Below are positions 10,466 to 21,975 of a stretch of 64,000 nt of DNA, piece by piece (the stretch's first letter is position 1; each line of letters opens with the position of its first letter). The DNA is from Bacteroidales bacterium (GTDB lineage: Bacteria; Bacteroidota; Bacteroidia; Bacteroidales; UBA932), in the NCBI GenBank assembly GCA_022647615.1, contig JALCKZ010000001.1:174178-238177 (forward strand). Reading direction: 5' to 3'. The position numbers and the translations under genes are program-made. The notes under the pieces are model-generated. The model saw nothing but the letters and a program-made list of their open reading frames with translations. It did not search any database and was not told the origin of the DNA.

Positions 10466-10981
10466 TTAGCTGCGAGCCTCCGATTTTTCTTTATCCAGAA
10501 CTTCTGTAATCATGCGGTTAACCATTTCCATCTGCTTATCCTTATCGCTCAGCTGCTGTCTCAAAATTTTCTCTGCAATATCGCAGGAAAGAGAAGCAAC
10601 CTCACGGCGAATATCACGGATGGCCTCTTCCTTCTGAAGACGAATCTGTTCTTTAGCCGCATTAATCTCTTTTTGAGCAGCTTGCACTGCTTCATTCTTT
10701 GCCTCTGCAATTATTTTTTCCCTCTGCTGTGAAGCATCCTTGAGAACACGTCCCTGCTCCCTGTTGGCAGCAGCGACAATAGAATCACTCTCTTCTTTCA
10801 CCTTGGAAATCTTTAAATCTGCTTCCTTGGCGCCTTGCAAAGAGCTAGCTATCTTCTCTCTTCTTTTCTCAACGGCTTTTGTAATGTACGGAAATCCAAA
10901 CTTTCCCACCGCAACAAATACGACGATGAAAGAGAGGAGCATCCAAAACAACAGACCGCTGTCGGGAACTAATAATGACAT
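10466..10981 (-). CDS. atpF: F1Fo ATP synthase b subunit
   Basis: This is the peripheral stalk of Fo, 171 residues. One N-terminal transmembrane helix (LLFWMLLSFIVVFVAVGKFGF, residues 10-30) is followed by a long charged coiled coil (residues 35-165) rich in Lys, Glu and Ala. It abuts atpH and lies 49 bases after atpE. A CTGTCGGGA word is at 10959-10967, reading PDSG just after the start. Confidence 0.94.
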   Translation of the reverse strand: MSLLVPDSGLLFWMLLSFIVVFVAVGKFGFPYITKAVEKRREKIASSLQGAKEADLKISKVKEESDSIVAAANREQGRVLKDASQQREKIIAEAKNEAVQAAQKEINAAKEQIRLQKEEAIRDIRREVASLSCDIAEKILRQQLSDKDKQMEMVNRMITEVLDKEKSEARS

Positions 10982-11030
10982 AATTTTTAAATTTATGACA
11001 ACGTCTTTAAATTAAAGACGGCGTCTTTTA

Positions 11031-11297
<267 letters not shown>

Positions 11298-11346
11298 TTA
11301 TTTTTTAACGTTTATATTTTTTCTTTTAAGTCTCTCAATTCAAAAA

Positions 11347-12525
11347 TTATTTCTCACTCTTTACCGCGCTGCCCTCTTGTGCAATTCCAATGAATACAGC
11401 TGAAAGCAAGGTAAATACGTAAGCCTGGATGAATGCAACCAAAAGCTCCAGAGCATTCATGAACAAATTAAATGCAACTGAAATTACAGTCATCGTACTT
11501 CCCATCAAAGCGCCTATGCTGCAGCCAATAAATATCAGACATGTCAGCACAAGCATTGCCATGTGTCCGCTAAGCATGTTTGCAAACAGTCGTATCATCA
11601 ATGCGATTGGCTTTGTAAATATTCCAAAGAGCTCAATAAGAGGCATCAATGGGATTGGGCATTTTAACCAAAGCGGCACGTCCGGCCAAAGAATATCTTT
11701 CCAATAATGTTTGGTTCCAAAAATGTTAACTGCCAGGAATGTGCAAATTGCAAGGAAGAAAGTTATTGCAATATTGCCTGTAACGTTTGCGCCTCCAGGA
11801 AATATTGGAATCAAAGCCATTATATTATTCACAAGAATAAAGAAAAACGCAGTGAGAAGATAAGGAGAATATTTCTTATAATTAGCTCCTACGCAAGGCT
11901 TTACAACGCTGTCTTCTATGGCCATGATGAACATCTCCATAAATCCTGCAAACTTGCCGGGAACTCCGGAGCCATCCTGATGTTTCCTGTAAAATTTTGC
12001 CGTACATAAAATCAGCACAATCAAAATTGTAGAATTTATCATCAGCCCAAGAGAAACTTTTGTGACGGAGAAATCAGCCGGCTTAACGAAAGTTCCATCC
12101 GGCATTTTTTCCATCAATTTCCCCTGGTGGGCGGAACTTTCAGGAGCTGGATAAAAACCTTCATAGCAACCCTCTTCATTTTCCGTACCGTCCTCATTTA
12201 CATATAATTTCCGTGAAGAAAAAACATGCCATCCGCTTGTTTTGCTGTGCAGTATAACGGGCAAATACAAAGAGATTTCTTTGCCGTGAATCTTTGTAAT
12301 CTCCCATTTATATGAATCCAAGATGTGACCAAAAATTATCGCTTTTACATCTATGCTTTTCTTATCGCTCCCGACAGCTTTTGCAGCCGGAGCAGCAGCA
12401 GTCTTCTGCGCCGCAACAGCATTGGCGGCACCTGCAACTTGCTGTACGACAGTTGTATCCGCAGCCTTTGCACTCGCCGTCGCGATGCATAAAATACTTA
12501 ACAATATGATAAACGCCTTACGCAT
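11347..12525 (-). CDS. atpB: F1Fo ATP synthase a subunit
   Basis: This is the Fo stator channel, 392 residues from the chosen ATG at 12525-12523. That start gives MRKAFIILLSILCIATASAKA, a clear signal peptide, and overlaps the end of the upstream gene by 8 bases. A reading from 12594 would add a basic, non-family N-terminus. After an unusually long exported N-terminal region of about 150 residues come the family helices, including MIRLFANMLSGHMAML with the essential Arg of the proton half-channels. Long periplasmic N-termini occur in other Bacteroidota a subunits. A CTGTCGGGA word is at 12369-12377. Confidence 0.93.
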   Translation of the reverse strand: MRKAFIILLSILCIATASAKAADTTVVQQVAGAANAVAAQKTAAAPAAKAVGSDKKSIDVKAIIFGHILDSYKWEITKIHGKEISLYLPVILHSKTSGWHVFSSRKLYVNEDGTENEEGCYEGFYPAPESSAHQGKLMEKMPDGTFVKPADFSVTKVSLGLMINSTILIVLILCTAKFYRKHQDGSGVPGKFAGFMEMFIMAIEDSVVKPCVGANYKKYSPYLLTAFFFILVNNIMALIPIFPGGANVTGNIAITFFLAICTFLAVNIFGTKHYWKDILWPDVPLWLKCPIPLMPLIELFGIFTKPIALMIRLFANMLSGHMAMLVLTCLIFIGCSIGALMGSTMTVISVAFNLFMNALELLVAFIQAYVFTLLSAVFIGIAQEGSAVKSEK

Positions 12526-13096
12526 TTTTTTCACTCTCTTCTTTATCGGAGCACTCTGCCCCATTCTTAATCTTCTTCTCCTTTTTCTCAGCAATTTCCT
12601 GTTTCTCCATCTCTTCCCTCATCTTATCATGCTCTTCATCTTTCTGTGCAACTACTTTAACCTCAGCGGTTAAATCCTTGCTGTGCTTCATGAAAAATGT
12701 TGTATCAAATACAAGCCAGATGATATAATAGATTGCGAAAGTGACAAGGAACGGCTTAATAAAACTATCGCTCCCGGCGGCAAACTGATGCTTGATTGAG
12801 ACACAATATGCAACCGCAAAAATCACCAGCAAAATAAATTTTATCATCTTCAGAAGCAGGTAGATTTGAGGCATTTGCCTAGGTTTTGCTTTAGACCTGC
12901 TGACCAGAATATTCATGCCCAGCTGACATACGATAAAGAAACATAGTGTAAGCCATATAATGCCAGGGAATGAAAAGCTTGGCAGCGCATACTTCAAAAC
13001 CAAGTATGCGGCCGCACCCGCAACAACAGTTATTACTGCGTTGATTCCAAGGTATTTAACCTGCACTTTCTTATCTTTTGCCTCTGCGTGGTCCAT
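12518..13096 (-). CDS. AtpI-like small membrane protein of the ATP synthase operon
   Basis: This protein has 192 residues from the ATG at 13096, which is preceded by GGAG (a TTG start at 13135 is possible but overlaps atpC). Four hydrophobic segments lie at about residues 15-35, 42-60, 78-98 and 108-128 from that start. A long charged C-terminal tail rich in Lys and Glu follows. It occupies the AtpI-like position between epsilon and a-subunit genes seen in Bacteroidota. AtpI-type proteins help c-ring assembly or Mg2+ uptake in other bacteria. Sequence similarity is too weak for me to assign that role, so this is a positional inference. Confidence 0.7.
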   Translation of the reverse strand: MDHAEAKDKKVQVKYLGINAVITVVAGAAAYLVLKYALPSFSFPGIIWLTLCFFIVCQLGMNILVSRSKAKPRQMPQIYLLLKMIKFILLVIFAVAYCVSIKHQFAAGSDSFIKPFLVTFAIYYIIWLVFDTTFFMKHSKDLTAEVKVVAQKDEEHDKMREEMEKQEIAEKKEKKIKNGAECSDKEESEKNA

Positions 13097-13122
13097 GTTT
13101 TCTTGCTTCTCCTCAATAAAAT

Positions 13123-13392
13123 TTACGAGACACAAACAGTCACAACTCCGTCGCTCATCTCCACAAATCCCCCCTCAATTTCCAAACTCTTTTTTCCTCC
13201 CCCGTCAGCTTCATCTCCGCTGCCGGCAACGGGAAAATACTCAATCTCCCCTTTAACCAAAGAGGAAATAATTGGAGCATGATGAGGTAAAATTGTAAAC
13301 TGCCCCAGCTCTCCCGGCAATGTAACTTTCTCTATATCACCGTCAAATAATGACGCCTCAGGAGAAATAATATTTAAATGCAAATCTGCCAT
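13123..13392 (-). CDS. atpC: F1Fo ATP synthase epsilon subunit, short form
   Basis: This protein has 89 residues. It contains the N-terminal beta-sandwich (LHLNIISPEASLFDGDIEKVTLPGELGQFTILPHHAPIISSL) that binds gamma and the c ring. It ends right after this domain (GGFVEMSDGVVTVCVS). The C-terminal two-helix domain, which in longer homologues (about 135 residues) inhibits ATP hydrolysis, is absent. Short epsilon subunits are common in Bacteroidota. The stop overlaps the region just upstream of the next gene, so coupling is likely. Confidence 0.92.
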   Translation of the reverse strand: MADLHLNIISPEASLFDGDIEKVTLPGELGQFTILPHHAPIISSLVKGEIEYFPVAGSGDEADGGGKKSLEIEGGFVEMSDGVVTVCVS

Positions 13393-13399
13393 ATTCTCA

Positions 13400-13417
13400 G
13401 CGATAGATTACTATCGC
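13400..13417. repeat. Inverted pair of the dispersed word between atpD and atpC
   Basis: GCGATAG (13400-13406), loop ATTA, CTATCGC (13411-13417) make a 7-bp hairpin in the 33-base gap between atpD and atpC, just before the atpC start. The right arm belongs to the CTATCGCGA word at 13411-13419. It lacks a T run, so it is not an obvious terminator. It may affect atpD/atpC expression ratio or mRNA processing. Confidence 0.6.
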
Positions 13418-13425
13418 GATTATTA

Positions 13426-15111
<1,686 letters not shown>

Positions 15112-17442
15112 TTAGAATCTGATTCTCAAGTCAATACCCCCCTGAATAGACTTACCTTTCTGCATAAAGCCCGTGCTGCCGTTAACCGCCGCTGCGCTGC
15201 TGCTGTCAAAGTAGAAAACGGCGTAGTCTTTATTGAGCAAATTACGCCCCCAGATATCAATCTCAATAAGGCGGCTTAACCTGGCAACAATCCTGGCATT
15301 CAGCAGTCCGTAAAACTTTTGGCTAACGTCATTTGCCTCAGTGAAAAATGTACGGCCGGCGCCGGAATACTCAATCTCCGCACGCAGCCCTTTCACAGAA
15401 ATCCCGCTGTAAGAAGTTGCAACATTGCCAAGAGGTATATCATACATCAGGGCGGCGCTAAAAGTATTTTCAGGAGCAAAAGGGACGTGCTTGCCCTTAT
15501 AATCAACTACTTGCAGAGTTGCTTTCCCTGTATTGTCATAAACCTTTTCATTAGAAAGATACTTTATGAACGTGGCGTGAGTATATCCGTAATTAACTGC
15601 AAAACTCAAATTGTCAATGATTTGACCGTGCGCGGAGAACTCAGCACCACAACTGCGGCTCTTGCCGGCATTAGTTGTATAACGTCCAAGCCCGCTCTCC
15701 ACAAACCTTGCAACTTGCTGATTCTTAACGCGCATATAAAAAGCAGCCACATCAACATTTATCTCCGTCCCGGGAATTGTCAGATGCGCTCCTGCTTCAT
15801 AATTCCAAGAATATTCCGGCTTATATTTTATTGCAAGATTAACGGAAGAATCATTCTGAATATCACCCTTGTTTAACATCATTGCGCTTTGCAAATAATC
15901 AGAAAGCATCTGAATATTATAACCGCCGCTTCTGTAACCGCGGCTTACCTGAGCATAGACATTGTTTGCTCCGTTAAACCTATAATCAATTGAAAACTTG
16001 GGCAATATAGGGAAATATTGATTATCCAGATTCCCAAAATATCTTGCCGCATAAGCTCCGCTTTTTATGACAGATCCACGCCTTAACATATTATAATTCA
16101 TTGCGGCTCTTGAGTCATAATCAATTTTTACTTTTTCATAATCTAGTCTAATCCCGACAGTTGCAGACAAGCCATCTGCGCCGAACAAATCTTTAAAGAC
16201 AGATTGGTGATAAATTGCAGCGCCAAAAGTTGGAGTGCTGAATTTGCCTGGAATCTGCAATAAGCTGTCGGTGAGCTTAACAGCAACAGGAGAGTGGGAC
16301 ATTGCCGCATCCATCTGCTGCTGAATCATAGAGATAAAATCTTTGCCAAAATCCAAAGGCGCATTTGTTTTCTGCCACTGATAAAATGCAGAAACTCCGG
16401 AACTGCGCTGCCATTTGACATTCCCGCCCAATAAATCAGGATTTATATTCTTAAACACAACCTCCTCGCTTACAGTATTTTGCTTCTGTTTCTGAAGCAT
16501 TGTAAATCTGTCTGCAGGCGTGAAGTCCTGGTCCAAAGACATCCGGTCTCTTAGATGTTGCCACCCTGTAACGGAAGTAATTTTCACATTGCCGGCAGTG
16601 TGCTCTCCCTTTAATCCCACATTCAGCAAATTGCGATAATAGCCGCTGCTGAAATTGTAATTTGGCTGACTGTAATTTCCTGTGTTCTTGTTATATGCGC
16701 CATAAGGATATCCGCCCATGTCCGTATATTCATAACTTACATTAAGATCATATTCAGACTTGGAATTTGGACGGAACATTGCATGAAATCTTCCGCCGCC
16801 GTTTGTACCCTTATCAATGTTTTTTCCGCTGTACTGATTTTTGTAGAAGCCCCCTTCATGGTCTGCAAAGCCCCCCGCGGAAAATGCAAACTTCTTGCTA
16901 ATTCTATGATAATGAGTAAGTGAGAAGCGATAATTATTTTTTGTAGCAGCGCTTAAAAACAAATCGGTGCCGGCATATTCAAAGGGAGATTTTGTATGAA
17001 TGTCAATTATTCCACCCATAGAATTCATACCGTAAAGAGTTCCCTGGGGACCGCGCAAAACATCAACTCTGTTAACGTCAGAGAAATCAAAATCAAATGC
17101 GGACTTGTCATAATATGGAAAGTCATCCACATAAACACCTACCGCAGAGGAATTTATACGAGAACCAATTCCCCTTATATAAATTGACGATGTGAGTTTT
17201 GAACCATAATCAGGAACATATAAATTTGGAACGGAGCCCGTCAAACCTTTAACAGAAAAAATTCTTTGGCTCTGCAACTCCTTGGAGGTAAAATGGTTGT
17301 AGGAAACAGCCTGATTGCTCAAAGCGCGCTCATCTCTTAATGATTTTGCATCAACAACAACAGAATCTAACTTAACTTGAGCAACAGCAAATTGAATTGA
17401 TGTAAGTAATATACCTGCGCAAATAATAATCTTCTTCATCAT
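15112..17442 (-). CDS. TonB-dependent outer-membrane receptor
   Basis: This protein has 776 residues. A signal peptide (ends ...FAVAQ, about residue 22) leads into a TonB box-like start. The plug domain spans about 40-160 (IYIRGIGSRINSSAVGVYVDDFPYY, then VDVLRGPQGTLYGMNSMGG). A 22-strand-type barrel ends with the terminal aromatic signature GIDLRIRF. It has no carboxypeptidase-like N-terminal domain and no SusD neighbour, so it resembles siderophore, vitamin or small-ligand receptors rather than SusC. The ligand is unknown. It stands alone between the ATP synthase operon and the dehydrogenase. Confidence 0.88.
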   Translation of the reverse strand: MMKKIIICAGILLTSIQFAVAQVKLDSVVVDAKSLRDERALSNQAVSYNHFTSKELQSQRIFSVKGLTGSVPNLYVPDYGSKLTSSIYIRGIGSRINSSAVGVYVDDFPYYDKSAFDFDFSDVNRVDVLRGPQGTLYGMNSMGGIIDIHTKSPFEYAGTDLFLSAATKNNYRFSLTHYHRISKKFAFSAGGFADHEGGFYKNQYSGKNIDKGTNGGGRFHAMFRPNSKSEYDLNVSYEYTDMGGYPYGAYNKNTGNYSQPNYNFSSGYYRNLLNVGLKGEHTAGNVKITSVTGWQHLRDRMSLDQDFTPADRFTMLQKQKQNTVSEEVVFKNINPDLLGGNVKWQRSSGVSAFYQWQKTNAPLDFGKDFISMIQQQMDAAMSHSPVAVKLTDSLLQIPGKFSTPTFGAAIYHQSVFKDLFGADGLSATVGIRLDYEKVKIDYDSRAAMNYNMLRRGSVIKSGAYAARYFGNLDNQYFPILPKFSIDYRFNGANNVYAQVSRGYRSGGYNIQMLSDYLQSAMMLNKGDIQNDSSVNLAIKYKPEYSWNYEAGAHLTIPGTEINVDVAAFYMRVKNQQVARFVESGLGRYTTNAGKSRSCGAEFSAHGQIIDNLSFAVNYGYTHATFIKYLSNEKVYDNTGKATLQVVDYKGKHVPFAPENTFSAALMYDIPLGNVATSYSGISVKGLRAEIEYSGAGRTFFTEANDVSQKFYGLLNARIVARLSRLIEIDIWGRNLLNKDYAVFYFDSSSAAAVNGSTGFMQKGKSIQGGIDLRIRF

Positions 17443-17461
17443 ATCTTCATAATTGGGAGTG

Positions 17462-17491
17462 CAAAGATAAACTTAATAAAGATAAGCCAAA
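17462..17491 (-). promoter_or_regulatory. Probable promoter of the TonB-dependent receptor gene
   Basis: Read on the reverse strand, TATCTTTG (17469-17462) matches the -7 element and TTTG (17491-17488) the -33 element, with an 18-base spacer. That is one base short of the usual range. The leader would be only about 12 bases. Confidence 0.5.
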
Positions 17492-17520
17492 GATTATTTA
17501 TAACGCTTTTATAACCGCTT

Positions 17521-20500
17521 TTATTTTAAAGCATTATACAGAACCTCAATTGGATGCAAAGCCCTCACTCCGGTTCCGTCAAAGATTTGCTCGCGGCAGC
17601 TAGTACCGGGAGCGGAAACTATATACTTACATGTATTACCCTCGGCCGCAGCCTCTTGCTGCATCTTTTGAACCTTGCGGACTGCAGGGAAAAGCACCTC
17701 TTCTCCAATTGCCATGGAACTCTTGTAGTGCTCTTTTTCATAACCGTATGAACCGGCCATTCCGCAGCATCCGCTTGGAATTACATGAACGTTATAATTA
17801 ACGGGCAGGTTAAGCATTGCTTCTGTTAAAGCGGTGCCTACCAGCGCTTTCTGGTGGCAATGCCCGTGAAGCCATATCTCCGCCTTTGAGATTGTAAATG
17901 ATTCATAGGATATTTTCCCGGCATTCACTTCCCTCATTATGAACTCATCAAACAGCAAACAATTTTTTGCAAGCTTCTTTGCGGCAACCGCCATATCGCC
18001 CCTCAGCAAAGAGGGATACTCGTCCCTAAAGCTCAGAATACAAGATGGTTCTATTCCAACAAGAGGATGTTCTTCTGTGACAACATCTTTTAATACATCA
18101 ACATTTTTAAATGCAAACTTGCGCGCAAGCTTAAGCATTCCTTTAGACAAAGCCGTTCTACCGCTCTCATAATGCTTTGGTATAACAACCTCATAACCAA
18201 GCTTATTTAGCAACTTGATAAAAGTAACGCCCAGCTTTGCCTCCATGTGATTTGTAAACTCATCGGCAAAAAGATAAACTTTTCCGTTATAATATTTTGT
18301 CGCGACAGTTTCTGCTCTTCCTTCAAGCGCCTGAGGTACAGGATGGTGCAGTTTCTTAGCCAAAGCGCGCAAAGATGTCTTGCTCAGCGTTGGTATAGTT
18401 CTGTCGGGAGAAAAATTAATTAATTTCTTTATTATTCCGGATGATAACTTCCAGGAAGCAAACAAGTTATAAATAGGAGCAAAGCGGGAGCCAAGCTTCT
18501 CTATCTGCGGCATGTGCGCCACCATAAAGTTGCGGAACGGAACTCCGCGGGCATCAAATCTGTGCTGCAAAAATTCCGCCTTCAACCTTGTCATATCTAC
18601 ATTTGAAGGACACTCGCTCTTGCAGGCCTTGCAGCTAAGACACTCATTAAGAAGTTCATACGTGGCATTATCCAAAAAAGGATTACGCCTGCTGTTATGA
18701 ATTACATTATCAGTTAAAAGGTTGTGAGTCGCACCCCTTTTTATACTTCCGTTTGTCAAAACCTCGCGCATCATATTCGCCCTTGCGCGGGTAGAAAATC
18801 TCTCCTCTTTCCCCGCTTTAAACGCAGGACAAATTACCCCTCCCATCTCGGCCGGACGCTTGCAATCTCCGTTGCCGTTGCACTGCTCAATTGCACAGAA
18901 CAAACCCTTCTGCTGAGTAAAATCAAAATACGTTTCAAACTTCTCAGCATCAGTTGTTTTCCCGACATCCTCCAAATATTTTTTAGGAACTTTATTCAGA
19001 TATTTCTCCGCAACATATTTTTGCTCAACTTCATATCTCAAGCATGTATCCATTGACGGAGTACCTACAATCTTTCCCTCATTAAAAATCAAATGAGGAT
19101 CCCACACCGCCTTCAAATCTTTAAACAGCTTGTACACCTTATGGCCAAACATAAGCGGCAAAAACTCACCCCTCAATCTTCCATCCCCATGCTCTCCGCT
19201 AAGAGAGCCGTGATGCTTCTTTACAATCTTTGCAGTCTCCTGTGCGACAGCCTTGAACAAGTATCTGTCGTGAGCATCTTTAAGATTAAGAATAGGGCGC
19301 AAATGCAGCTCTCCAACACTGATATGGCCGTAATAAACACAGCTCAGCTTAAAGCCGTCCAGCATTTGTTTTATATCCTTAATGTATTCTGCCAAACGCT
19401 TGGGAGAGACAGCAGTATCCTCAATCAAAGAGACAGGCTTTGCATCTCCCGGCATACCTGAAAGCAATCCCAGGCCCGCCTTGCGCAATGCCCAAACTCT
19501 CTTTATATCAGCTCCATATACACGCGTAAACTCATAACCGCAGCTATGCTCCTTCAAATCAGCTTCTATTCCATCTGCCATTGAATCAACATTCTCCCTG
19601 CTCTCCCCCGCAATCTCAATGCACAAAATAGCGGCCGGGTCCCCGTGCACAAAAAATCTATTTTTATTCTGCTCAATATTATTCTTGCTCAGCTGCAAAA
19701 TCTTATCGTCAATCAGCTCAATCGCCACAACTCCGCGCCCGTTTTCCAACGTCCTCACATTCCCGGCAAACGCCTCATCCAAAGAATTGCAATGCACGCA
19801 AACCAGCACCCTGTCTTTTGGCGGAAGCGGTACAAGATTGAGTTTCAGCTCATAAGCAAAGGCCAATGTACCCTCGGAGCCGGCAAGCAGCTTGCATAAA
19901 TTTGGAGCCTCTTTTCCTCCCGACAGATATTTGCGCATATCATTTAGCACCTCATCCAGCGCATAGCCGGAATTGCGGCGCTTAATGTCGCCATCAGGAA
20001 ACTCAGCATTAACGGCATCGCAAAGGCCCTCATCCACAGCCCATTTAAAGAGCTGCCAATAAATTCTCTCTTCCAGATTGGATGGGAAAAAAGCTTTAGC
20101 CAAACCTCTCTCGCTAAATTTCCCCGTACCGTCATAGATACTTTTTTTGAACTCCTCAGCCTTAACTTTGATTTTATTTATAACCTCGGCAGCTCTCTCT
20201 TTTGAGAAAACCGCAAGGGTGCCGTCGCTCAGAACTACCTTAGCCTCAATAAGATTAGCACGTGAAGTTCCATAAACCAAAGAATGGCTGCCGCTGGAAT
20301 TGTTGCCTACCATGCCGCCAACGCAGCACCTGTTGGACGTAGAAGTCTCAGGCCCAAAAAACAATCCGTCTTTTGCCAGATAAAGATTCAATTTATCCAG
20401 CACAACGCCCGGCTGAACTCTGGCCCAATGTTCTGCTTTATTGACCTCCAGAATACGGTCCATATATTTGGAGACATCAGCCACCAAACCGCTCCCCACA

Positions 20501-20688
20501 ACCTGCCCCGCAAGAGAGGTCCCAGCAGTACGGGGAATTAGAGAAATTCCATTGGCGCCCGCAACGCTAATTGCCAGGCGAATGTCCTCTATGCCTGCCG
20601 GAAAACAAACGCCATAAGGTATTTCCCTATAGGCACTTGCATCGGTAGCATACAGCACTCGCGTCAGATTATCACGTAAAATATTCAT
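17521..20688 (-). CDS. FAD-linked oxidase / 4Fe-4S / CCG-domain D-2-hydroxyacid dehydrogenase
   Basis: This large three-part redox enzyme has 1055 residues. The first is an FAD-binding (GlcD/PCMH-type) half, with GTSLAGQVVG near 55 and SNRCCVGGMVGNNSSGSHSLVYG near 120. The FAD-oxidase C-terminal region (YGHISVGELHLRP, SGEHGDGRLRG) follows. A ferredoxin-like segment with CLSCKACKSECP is near 683-694. The last part has CCG-type cysteine motifs (HGHCHQKAL, SGCCGMAGSYG near 970). This architecture is known in D-lactate and D-2-hydroxyglutarate dehydrogenases that pass electrons to quinone or another carrier. Which substrate it uses cannot be told from sequence alone. It is somewhat longer than typical members (about 970). 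Words occur at 18300, 18401 and 19918. Confidence 0.87.
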   Translation of the reverse strand: MNILRDNLTRVLYATDASAYREIPYGVCFPAGIEDIRLAISVAGANGISLIPRTAGTSLAGQVVGSGLVADVSKYMDRILEVNKAEHWARVQPGVVLDKLNLYLAKDGLFFGPETSTSNRCCVGGMVGNNSSGSHSLVYGTSRANLIEAKVVLSDGTLAVFSKERAAEVINKIKVKAEEFKKSIYDGTGKFSERGLAKAFFPSNLEERIYWQLFKWAVDEGLCDAVNAEFPDGDIKRRNSGYALDEVLNDMRKYLSGGKEAPNLCKLLAGSEGTLAFAYELKLNLVPLPPKDRVLVCVHCNSLDEAFAGNVRTLENGRGVVAIELIDDKILQLSKNNIEQNKNRFFVHGDPAAILCIEIAGESRENVDSMADGIEADLKEHSCGYEFTRVYGADIKRVWALRKAGLGLLSGMPGDAKPVSLIEDTAVSPKRLAEYIKDIKQMLDGFKLSCVYYGHISVGELHLRPILNLKDAHDRYLFKAVAQETAKIVKKHHGSLSGEHGDGRLRGEFLPLMFGHKVYKLFKDLKAVWDPHLIFNEGKIVGTPSMDTCLRYEVEQKYVAEKYLNKVPKKYLEDVGKTTDAEKFETYFDFTQQKGLFCAIEQCNGNGDCKRPAEMGGVICPAFKAGKEERFSTRARANMMREVLTNGSIKRGATHNLLTDNVIHNSRRNPFLDNATYELLNECLSCKACKSECPSNVDMTRLKAEFLQHRFDARGVPFRNFMVAHMPQIEKLGSRFAPIYNLFASWKLSSGIIKKLINFSPDRTIPTLSKTSLRALAKKLHHPVPQALEGRAETVATKYYNGKVYLFADEFTNHMEAKLGVTFIKLLNKLGYEVVIPKHYESGRTALSKGMLKLARKFAFKNVDVLKDVVTEEHPLVGIEPSCILSFRDEYPSLLRGDMAVAAKKLAKNCLLFDEFIMREVNAGKISYESFTISKAEIWLHGHCHQKALVGTALTEAMLNLPVNYNVHVIPSGCCGMAGSYGYEKEHYKSSMAIGEEVLFPAVRKVQKMQQEAAAEGNTCKYIVSAPGTSCREQIFDGTGVRALHPIEVLYNALK

Positions 20689-20804
20689 AAGCCAAAAACT
20701 TCAATACTAAGGTCAAAAACCATAGTCTCAAAACCTCAGCAAATATAATCAATAATCTATCAGATAATTATCCAAAAAGGTAATCTGAGACGAGCGGAAA
20801 AGCT

Positions 20805-21971
20805 CTAACTAACCCTGCGCAACTTCTTGCCAGTAATTTTCTGAATATCCTTTATCATCGGATACTCCTCGCTGGAGCAAAAAGTAAAGGCAAGACCGCT
20901 ATTTCCCGCTCTGCCGGTACGCCCAATTCTATGAACATAGGTCTCCGCAACATCAGGAAGGTCATAGTTGATAACAAGACCAAGGTCCTGGATATCAAGA
21001 CCTCTTGCCGCAATATCCGTGGCGACTATAATTCTTGTTTTCCCGCTTTTAAAATTCTTCAACGCAGTTTGTCTTGCGTTTTGAGATTTATTTCCGTGTA
21101 TGGCCTCGCACCCAATTTTGCATTTGTTGAGGGCTCTGGCAATTTTGTCAGCACCATGTTTTGTGCGGGAAAAAACAAGCACTCTATCCTCCGTCTGCTC
21201 ATTCAAAACTCTAACAAGCAAATCTATTTTCTGAGGCTTCTCAACAAAGAACAAATCTTGCTCTATCGCATCCACAACAGACGCAGAATGAGCAACTTCC
21301 GCCCTCACGGGATTATGCAGCAAATCTTTGGAAATCTTGTTTATCTCCTCCGGCATTGTCGCAGAAAAAAGCATTGTTTGTTTCTTCCGCGGAAGCATTG
21401 GAATAATCCTGCGGATATCATGGATAAATCCCATATCCAGCATTCTGTCCGCCTCATCCAACACAAAATGCTCAACATTGTTCAACCTTATAAACCCTTG
21501 TCCTATAAGGTCCAGCAAACGTCCCGGAGTAGCAGTCAAAATATCCACACCTTGGTTCAGCCGCTTAACTTGCTGTCCTTGCTTAACGCCTCCAAAAATA
21601 ACCGTATGTTTTAATCCGCTATACTTTCCGTAATCGGAAAAAGACTCCTCTATCTGAATTGCAAGCTCCCTTGTAGGTGTGAGAATCAGCGCTTTAATGG
21701 GGCGCTTATTATTTTTTCTCAGCGACGGATTATTCTCTTTTTTCAGATTATTCTCACTCCCCTGATTGCGCTCTTTTTTCATCAGCTGCTCAATAATTGG
21801 AATCGCAAATGCCGCAGTTTTTCCAGTACCCGTCTGGGCTATTCCTAAAATATCTCTCCCCTCAATCCCGGCAGGAATTGCCTGCTCCTGAATAGGTGTT
21901 GGCGTAACGTATTCTTTATCACTCAAAGCCTTAAGAACAGGCTCTGTAATTTTTAATTCTTTAAATGTCAT
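20805..21971 (-). CDS. DEAD-box ATP-dependent RNA helicase (RhlE-like)
   Basis: The protein has about 388 residues from the ATG at 21971, where the family sequence begins (MTFKELKITEPVLKAL). The helicase core motifs appear in order: Q motif (TPTPIQEQAIP), motif I AQTGTGKTAAFAIP, Ia PTRELAIQIEES, II DEADRMLDMGF, III SATMP, V ATDIAARGLDI and VI HRIGRTGRAGNSG. It lacks the basic C-terminal tail found in longer RhlE proteins. It likely acts in RNA remodelling or cold adaptation. It starts within a few bases of the upstream gene's stop, so the two are probably co-transcribed. Confidence 0.9.
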   Translation of the reverse strand: MTFKELKITEPVLKALSDKEYVTPTPIQEQAIPAGIEGRDILGIAQTGTGKTAAFAIPIIEQLMKKERNQGSENNLKKENNPSLRKNNKRPIKALILTPTRELAIQIEESFSDYGKYSGLKHTVIFGGVKQGQQVKRLNQGVDILTATPGRLLDLIGQGFIRLNNVEHFVLDEADRMLDMGFIHDIRRIIPMLPRKKQTMLFSATMPEEINKISKDLLHNPVRAEVAHSASVVDAIEQDLFFVEKPQKIDLLVRVLNEQTEDRVLVFSRTKHGADKIARALNKCKIGCEAIHGNKSQNARQTALKNFKSGKTRIIVATDIAARGLDIQDLGLVINYDLPDVAETYVHRIGRTGRAGNSGLAFTFCSSEEYPMIKDIQKITGKKLRRVS

Positions 21972-21975
21972 TAAT

